Source: Pseudomonas frederiksbergensis (GTDB lineage: Bacteria; Pseudomonadota; Gammaproteobacteria; Pseudomonadales; Pseudomonadaceae). From it: a stretch of 64,000 nt of DNA. Below, piece after piece: positions 59,436-64,000 of this stretch. The stretch is taken from contig NZ_FNTF01000002.1 of assembly GCF_900105495.1 (NCBI RefSeq), forward strand, positions 4,952,501-5,016,500. Direction: 5' to 3'. The number at the start of each line of letters is the position of its first letter. Position 1 is the stretch's first letter. A program made the position numbers and the translations under genes. The notes under the pieces are model-generated. The model worked only from the letters and a program-made list of their open reading frames with translations, was not told where the DNA came from and made no database searches.

Positions 59436-59771
59436 TTACTGAACGTTCTTCAGCTTGACCACATCACCAGAGATTTTAGTGGTGTAACCGGTCAGGACCC
59501 ACGCCCAGAACCAGTTTTCCTGCACCTGGGTGTTGATCATCGCGTCACCGCCCTTGGCTTTGATCGCCGCGTTCTGAGCGCGAACAAAACGGTTGTTCTG
59601 CTGGATCGGGATCACGCCGAACAGCAGCAGGCCAGTGGCGCTCGCTTCGCTGTGGCCCAGGACGGTGTATTGGCTGCTTTCATAATGCTGGGTGTTCATC
59701 GGCGTGCCGGTGCAACCCGCCAGAACCAGACCGAACAGGGCAACAGCGACAACTTTACTGAGGTACTTCAC
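59436..59771 (-). CDS. TRL-like lipoprotein
   Basis: A 111-residue lipoprotein. GTG 59771 (AAGGAGTTTTTCA upstream) opens MKYLSKVVAVALFGLVLAGC, whose lipobox LAGC marks lipidation at Cys20. The mature part SASATGLLLFGVIPIQQNNR, AIKAKGGDAMINTQVQENWF matches TRL-like proteins (PF13146). The +2 residue is Thr, so outer-membrane sorting is expected. Function unknown. Confidence 0.8.
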   Translation of the reverse strand: MKYLSKVVAVALFGLVLAGCTGTPMNTQHYESSQYTVLGHSEASATGLLLFGVIPIQQNNRFVRAQNAAIKAKGGDAMINTQVQENWFWAWVLTGYTTKISGDVVKLKNVQ

Positions 59772-60095
59772 TGAAAAACTCCTTGAGATGTAGCCCGGGA
59801 TCCATCTCTCGGGCGGCGCACACTTTAACGGACGCGATGGCCAATTGGTATCTTCTACCGCCGCTATTCCGCAGTGGCTTTCGACCAAGCTGCGTGAGTG
59901 AACGGTCGACCTTCGCTCCCGAAGCACGGGCAACGCTCGGCCAAAAGCAGTTTCTGACAACGAACCCGGCTCTTGCGCAGTGGTCCAACCAACTGATGGC
60001 ATCGCAACTGATCACAGGCCTTGGGGCCTGGTTCGTTCAAAAGCGAAGCTTTGCTATTCAGCGCGCTATCACCGTCCTCGCCAAGAGGGGCCCTG

Positions 60096-61502
60096 ATGAA
60101 TCTTCCAACCCGATGCAAGGGTGCATGCATTGCTCTAGTGCTAGGCCTGGTTGTGCTCCTGACCTTTGTGATCGGCTCCAGTGTTTTGCCGAGGATAGTG
60201 CCGGACATGGCCCTCGCGCCCTCTGCGCCCGTGCAACTCGACGGGATAAACGGACCTCTGTCAGCGGAACGCAGCAAAGCCATCATCGACCGACTCAAGT
60301 CCACCGGCGCCGAGACCAACATCTTCGATGTGCACCTCGCCATCGAAGAATCCATCTCCGGTAGCCCGCTGACGGAAGACAACAAAGTCGACTTGCTGCA
60401 GGACGGTCCCAGCACCTACCAGTCGATGATCAAAGCCATTGAAGCGGCGCGTGACCACATCAACATGGAAACCTACATCCTCGAAGATGATGAAGTCGGT
60501 CAGCGTTTCGCCGCCGCACTGATCGCTCAACAAAACAAAGGCGTACAGGTCAATCTGATCCGTGACAGCGTCGGAACCCTTAGGACACCCGCAGCGTTTT
60601 TCACTCGATTGACCGAAGCGGGCATCAAGGTTCTGGAGTACAACCCAATCAATCCGTTGACGGCCAAAGCAGGCTGGGACGTGAACCAGCGCGACCACCG
60701 AAAGCTGCTGATCGTGGACGGTCGTATTGCCTTTCTCGGCGGGATCAATATCAGCAGCGTTTATTCGGGGGGCTCACTCAGCGCGAGCTCGAAGACGCGT
60801 CCCAGTGGTGATTTGCCCTGGCGCGATACCGACTTGCGCGTCGAGGGGCCGGTGGTTGCAGAACTGCAGAAACTGTTCATCGCAACCTGGACTGCGCAGA
60901 AAGGTGAACCACTCGCGGCTCGCGACTACTTTCCACCACTGGAGCGCAAAGGCAGCGAAGTGATTCGTGCCATCGGCAGTTCGCCGGATGAACCGTTCAG
61001 CCAGATCTATGCGACGTTGATTTCGGCGCTGCGTAGCGCGCAGACCGAGATATGGCTGACCAACGCCTACTTTGTGCCCGATCCGCAGTTGTTGGCGACA
61101 CTCAAGGAGGCGGCAGCTCGTGGCGTCGACGTCAAGCTGGTGCTGCCCGGCAGCACTGATTCCTGGCTGGTGTTCCATGCCGGACGCGCGAACTACACCG
61201 AGCTGCTGGAGGCCAATATCAAGCTTTACGAACGCCGTGACGCGCTACTCCACGTCAAGACAGCCGTCATCGATGGCGTGTGGTCGACTGTCGGCTCCAC
61301 CAACCTCGACTGGCGCAGCTTCGTGCACAACGATGAAGTCAACGTCGTTGTGCTGGGCACCGAATTTGGAAAAAAGATGCAGGCGGCCTTCATGGCTGAC
61401 CTGGCCAAGTCCAACGAAATCACGCTGGAAAAGTGGCAGCGCCGCTCGCTCGCCTTGAGAGCCAAGGAGCAGATGGGACGGCTCTGGGAATACTGGCTGT
61501 AA
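60096..61502 (+). CDS. Phospholipase D / cardiolipin synthase-like protein
   Basis: A 468-residue enzyme with one N-terminal helix (CIALVLGLVVLLTFVIGSSV) and two HKD motifs. The first is RDHRKLLIVDGRIAFLGG; the second is LHVKTAVIDGVWSTVGSTNLD. Each supplies half the active site. Cardiolipin synthases of this class join phosphatidylglycerol units; other members are phospholipases. The extracytoplasmic domain follows the helix. AGAGGGGCCCTG precedes ATG 60096; longer frames are rejected. Confidence 0.88.
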   Translation: MNLPTRCKGACIALVLGLVVLLTFVIGSSVLPRIVPDMALAPSAPVQLDGINGPLSAERSKAIIDRLKSTGAETNIFDVHLAIEESISGSPLTEDNKVDLLQDGPSTYQSMIKAIEAARDHINMETYILEDDEVGQRFAAALIAQQNKGVQVNLIRDSVGTLRTPAAFFTRLTEAGIKVLEYNPINPLTAKAGWDVNQRDHRKLLIVDGRIAFLGGINISSVYSGGSLSASSKTRPSGDLPWRDTDLRVEGPVVAELQKLFIATWTAQKGEPLAARDYFPPLERKGSEVIRAIGSSPDEPFSQIYATLISALRSAQTEIWLTNAYFVPDPQLLATLKEAAARGVDVKLVLPGSTDSWLVFHAGRANYTELLEANIKLYERRDALLHVKTAVIDGVWSTVGSTNLDWRSFVHNDEVNVVVLGTEFGKKMQAAFMADLAKSNEITLEKWQRRSLALRAKEQMGRLWEYWL

Positions 61503-61633
61503 GTCGAGTCGCGCGGTGGCGAATGAGCAACGGAGCTCTGTGTGTTGCGCAATGGAATTGCCAGTAAAGGTGCAGTACCGTGTGGTTGTAACGCCACATT
61601 TCGCAATCCATTCAGGTTGAGAGGTGGAAACTC

Positions 61634-61708
61634 ATGAACAACATCATCTACATCGTCGGGCTAGTTGTGGTAGTCGTGGTTATCCTGTCGTTTCTCGGGT
61701 TTGCATAG
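61634..61708 (+). CDS. 24-residue single-helix membrane peptide
   Basis: MNNIIYIVGLVVVVVVILSF followed by LGFA-stop. GAGAGGTGGAAACTC is an excellent ribosome site, and the whole peptide is one transmembrane helix. Similar tiny proteins (MNxIIYIVGLVVIVLxxLSFxG) are common in Pseudomonas annotations. It is 131 bp after the phospholipase gene. Confidence 0.65.
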   Translation: MNNIIYIVGLVVVVVVILSFLGFA

Positions 61709-61838
61709 AACCTTAAACCGTCTCCTAATGGCAAGGCTGTGCCCCGCATCGCGCGGCACAGCTTGGTCGCGCCTGGCCTTCTTTCGCTTGCCAAATGGCA
61801 GAAAGACCTAATCCAACACACTGCCTAAAACACACCCC

Positions 61839-61875
61839 TGTAGGAGCAAAGCTTGCTCGCGATAAACGATGACGC
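61839..61875. repeat. REP element
   Basis: TGTAGGAGCAAAGCTTGCTC continuing GCGATAAACG matches the common P. fluorescens REP consensus. Confidence 0.75.
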
Positions 61876-61933
61876 GGTAGCCCAGGCCTGACACCAAACC
61901 CAATCACCGGTCAGCAATGACAACCACGAAAGC

Positions 61934-61964
61934 TGTGGCGAGGGAGCTTGCTACCTCACCACAG
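61934..61964. repeat. REP element, partner
   Basis: TGTGGCGAGGGAGCTTGCTA followed by CCTCACCACA forms a near-perfect hairpin (TGTGG...CCACA) of the GAGGGAGCTTGCTCCC REP type; with the one at 61839 it makes a REP pair. Confidence 0.7.
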
Positions 61965-61974
61965 CAGGCCGCCG

Positions 61975-62334
61975 TTACGCAGGCGGCTCAATTTTATCCA
62001 GCAATCGGTTTGCCGTGATTTCAGCCACCATGACGCTGTTGGAAATGCCCAACAGGGAATAGCGCGAACAACCCTCCAGGAGGTCCACCAACTCGTGGAC
62101 CATCACATCGATCGAGGCCAGGGTTTCGACCAGAAAAACCGCCAGGGTTTCGGTCGTGGCCTCTGGGTCCACGGAAAACAGGGTGCTGCAGGTTCGCGGG
62201 GTGGCTTTGATGTCGGCAATCGACGGGAAGTGGAAGTTGAGGGCGCGCTCGGCGGCCTCGTTGAGTTTTTTTGAATCGGATTCGTACGGGGAGACCGGAT
62301 CGGTGTCCGGCGGGTTGGGTGTGACCTTGAACAT
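61975..62334 (-). CDS. DUF6124-family protein
   Basis: A 119-residue protein whose N-terminus MFKVTPNPPDTDPVSPYESD and SKKLNEAAERALNF is the diagnostic DUF6124 pattern, a Pseudomonas-restricted family of unknown function. The C-terminal half is helical. It lies behind the third copy of the structured leader, 33 nt after its last hairpin. CTAGGAGTTTCACT precedes ATG 62334. Confidence 0.8.
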   Translation of the reverse strand: MFKVTPNPPDTDPVSPYESDSKKLNEAAERALNFHFPSIADIKATPRTCSTLFSVDPEATTETLAVFLVETLASIDVMVHELVDLLEGCSRYSLLGISNSVMVAEITANRLLDKIEPPA

Positions 62335-62367
62335 AGTGAAACTCCTAGAGAAATGGAGCTGCCACCA

Positions 62368-62571
62368 TTCGCTGCGAAACGAAAAAAAGGTGGCAACTGT
62401 ACGCGGGTTCGCAGACCAGGACTCTAGGAACCCGGCAGACCCTAAGGTCTCCCACGCACAGCCGCCATGACACTAATGACAGACCTAATGAAGCGTCTGC
62501 TCACGGACGGTAGACGTTGTGCGTCTAGAGTTTGCCCGGGCTGCGAAACCCGGTCACTGATGGGCAGTGAC
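62368..62571 (-). ncRNA. Candidate structured leader RNA, copy C
   Basis: Read on the minus strand: P1 GTCACTG-CCCAT-CAGTGAC (62571-62553). P2 CCGGG-TTTCGCAG-CCCGG (62553-62536). P3 GGCGGCTGTGCGTGGG (62466-62451) pairing in all 16 positions with CCCGCGTACAGTTGCC (62407-62392). P4 AGACC-TTAG-GGTCT (62450-62437). P5 TTCG-TTTCGCAG-CGAA (62383-62368). CTGCGAA at 62414-62408 is complementary to both identical loops. Spacing between elements matches copies A and B to within a few nucleotides. The rest of 62572-62854 has no convincing gene. Confidence 0.75.
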
Positions 62572-62854
62572 ACGAATCAAGTTACCGAGCGGCCCCAAGG
62601 CACACAAGCCGGCGGATTCTGGCGCAGCCGTAGGCAACGGCGCAAGGTCTTGTGGCTTTCAGGAAGTAACCTTGAACGCGTTTAAACACGCATCCTGTGC
62701 CGATGTTTAAAAATCTGACACACGCTTGAAGTCAGTCCCGGCGATAAAAAACCAACCTGGTGAGTAAGGGTCCGCAGCGTCCTGCCGATAACGACAAAGC
62801 GTCGCGCTCGATTGCCGGCATTTTATGGACCCAAAGCATTAGCAGGGACTTTGC

Positions 62855-63715
62855 ATGCGCCACCTCAGACACCTTACTGCCCCTCTGAATCAGCAAAAAA
62901 TTGCCGGCGTCACCTTCCATTTCGATCCGTCTGATCAGAACGAACTGGTGACCGTGCTGCAGCGTTTTTTTGCCGAGCCGGATCAACATGCATTGCTGGA
63001 TATTCCCGAGGAAACCCGCAGTGTGTTCCTGCTCGAAGGCGAGCGTAAATGGGTGTTGAAACACAATCGCCTGATTCACTGGAAAAAGCAGCTGCAGAAT
63101 TTCCTGGGCCTCAAGCGTGTGTTCGGGCTGCATGACCTGACCAACGAATTCATCAACCTGTCCGTTGTGTCTGCCAAGTCGGAGTCATCGCCCCGAGTGG
63201 CTGCATTCGGCTACGTCGGGCGTTTTCCTTTTCTCAAGGAAGAGTATTTGCTGGTCAGTTTTTTTGACAATCATTGCAGCGTCGATGATCGACTGATCAG
63301 CCACCCCGAACAGGCGCAAGCGCTGCTGTCGGACATTTTCCACCTGTTCGGGCAGACGCTGGTCGAAGGGTTTGTGCACATGGACCCGCACCCCAAGAAC
63401 ATCCTGATTGGCCCCGAGGGCAGGCTGCGCTTGATCGATTTCGAATGCTGCGCGCATTCGGTGCTGGAACACGACTTCAGCCTGGGTTTTCTGCTGGGTT
63501 ACTTCTATCGCTTCTGGTTCAACAGGTTCATATCGGTTGAAGACTACAACGCGTGCTGCGAACGCTACCTCACGCATCAGCACCCAGCATTGAACCGCGA
63601 CGTTTTCCAGGCGGTGTATGAACGTTTTCGCGACCGTGATGTTTCCCGCAGCACCCGTTACCGCATCCTCACGTGCCCCAAGGCCCAAGCTGAATTCCTG
63701 CACGCGTTGGTGTAA
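62855..63715 (+). CDS. Kinase-like protein (LPS/Kdo-kinase fold)
   Basis: A 286-residue protein with a protein-kinase-like core: ATP-binding Lys in KWVLKHNRL, catalytic loop FVHMDPHPKNILIGPEG (H-x-D-x-x-x-x-N) and metal motif LIDFECC. This spacing fits the LPS heptose/Kdo kinase or RIO-like group rather than Ser/Thr kinases of eukaryotic type. It probably phosphorylates an envelope sugar or related molecule. No signal peptide, so it acts on the cytoplasmic side. Confidence 0.75.
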   Translation: MRHLRHLTAPLNQQKIAGVTFHFDPSDQNELVTVLQRFFAEPDQHALLDIPEETRSVFLLEGERKWVLKHNRLIHWKKQLQNFLGLKRVFGLHDLTNEFINLSVVSAKSESSPRVAAFGYVGRFPFLKEEYLLVSFFDNHCSVDDRLISHPEQAQALLSDIFHLFGQTLVEGFVHMDPHPKNILIGPEGRLRLIDFECCAHSVLEHDFSLGFLLGYFYRFWFNRFISVEDYNACCERYLTHQHPALNRDVFQAVYERFRDRDVSRSTRYRILTCPKAQAEFLHALV

Positions 63716-63730
63716 CCGACAGCGGTGGGC

Positions 63731-64000
63731 TCAACCTTGTTTCAAATCGAGGCAGTAGGTGTAGTAACCCGTATCGCGCACATAGCCCAGGGATTCATAC
63801 AACCGTTGCGCGCCGACATTGTCCGTGGCGGTTTCCAGCACCATGCCTTTTGCACCGGTCAACAATGCGAAGGCTCGCGCTGTGTTCATCAGCAACGTGC
63901 CTACGCCCTGCCCTCGGGCGGCAGGTGTTGTGAAGAGGTCGCCAAGCAGCCAGGTGCGGTGCGCGTCGATGGAGGAGAACGTCGGGAACAACTGGACGAA
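63731..64000 (-). CDS. GNAT acetyltransferase, 5' end outside window
   Basis: The frame enters from the right edge (FVQLFPTFSSIDAHRTWLLG) and ends at TGA 63731-63733. LGDLFTTPAARGQGVGTLLM carries the acetyl-CoA loop R-G-Q-G-V-G. The end ATDNVGAQRLYESLGYVRDT is the common GNAT C-terminus. The N-terminal third is missing. A TTG-initiated 86-codon reading from 63991 would omit it and is unlikely to be the true start. Confidence 0.82.
   Translation of the reverse strand, partial: FVQLFPTFSSIDAHRTWLLGDLFTTPAARGQGVGTLLMNTARAFALLTGAKGMVLETATDNVGAQRLYESLGYVRDTGYYTYCLDLKQG

Noticed and set aside
62467..62685. 72-codon plus-strand frame MTLMTDLMKRLL...
   Set aside because: It lies over leader copy C and its upstream region, with atypical composition and no ribosome site.
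1..64000. CRISPR arrays, rRNA, tRNA and intact insertion sequences
   Set aside because: No regularly spaced repeats with unique spacers, no rRNA or tRNA sequence and no transposase frame was seen; the only tandem array is coding (48602-48952).

Overview
The window looks like a chromosomal segment of a fluorescent Pseudomonas (P. fluorescens group). The signs are high-GC genes, strong GGAGG-type ribosome sites, perfect Anr boxes, fluorescens-type REP elements (GTAGGAGC..GCTTGCTCGCGA), and Pseudomonas-typical families such as DUF6124, CigR-like, TRL-like and exported AroQ chorismate mutase. No rRNA, tRNA, CRISPR array or complete insertion sequence was recognised.

Layout, left half. 1-7.2 kb: partial epimerase, then a stress/low-oxygen cluster (erythromycin-esterase-like protein, phosphoribosyltransferase, three tandem-domain universal stress proteins, a GNAT) with three perfect Anr boxes. 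7.2-13.4 kb: a QseBC-like two-component system divergent from an extracytoplasmic flavin/redox operon (PepSY protein, DUF2271 protein with a candidate FMN-acceptor motif, PepSY-flavodoxin-reductase fusion, ApbE). Then a VIT-family transporter and a MATE exporter. 15.6-19.9 kb: an AT-rich, probably acquired defence-type island holding a dCTP-deaminase anti-phage protein (AvcD/DcdV type) between short palindromic repeats, and an opposed three-gene operon (dual-OB, DUF488, DUF4326). 20.2-26.3 kb: first copy of a structured leader plus small gene, LysR/azoreductase-like pair, cupin, and an arsenic-type remnant (arsR-arsO, arsN2, dead MFS tail). 26.7-33.2 kb: acyltransferase, Gly-rich exported protein, HxlR/nitrilase/GFA group, CigR-like protein, glycosyltransferase and 2OG oxygenase.

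Right half. 33.3-36.6 kb: PhnCDE-like ABC importer (selenate/phosphonate type). 36.6-42.5 kb: SDR, cupin, HlyD and DHA2 efflux operon divergent from a CadC-like/TPR regulator. 42.5-46.3 kb: thioesterase, SseB-like protein, second leader/small-gene copy, DUF6966-like and SUKH-like genes. 46.3-52.1 kb: AraC fragment, TPR protein, a secreted protein of nine 13-residue repeats, exported chorismate mutase, SnoaL-like protein, amidase. 52.2-59.2 kb: sterol-desaturase family, cytochrome c, GlxA-type regulator, thioesterase, glucarate dehydratase and permease with divergent LysR. 59.4-64 kb: TRL-like lipoprotein, phospholipase D/cardiolipin synthase-like enzyme, a 24-residue membrane peptide, REPs, DUF6124 gene with a third leader copy, kinase-like protein, partial GNAT.

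The most interesting signal is a structured RNA element seen three times (two on +, one on -) upstream of small genes of two apparent families. It has a 16-bp stem with compensatory changes, and two hairpins whose identical loops are complementary to the same internal segment. That complementarity is kept although the loop sequence differs between copies. The AvcD-type gene and the three-gene operon next to it form the best candidate conflict system.
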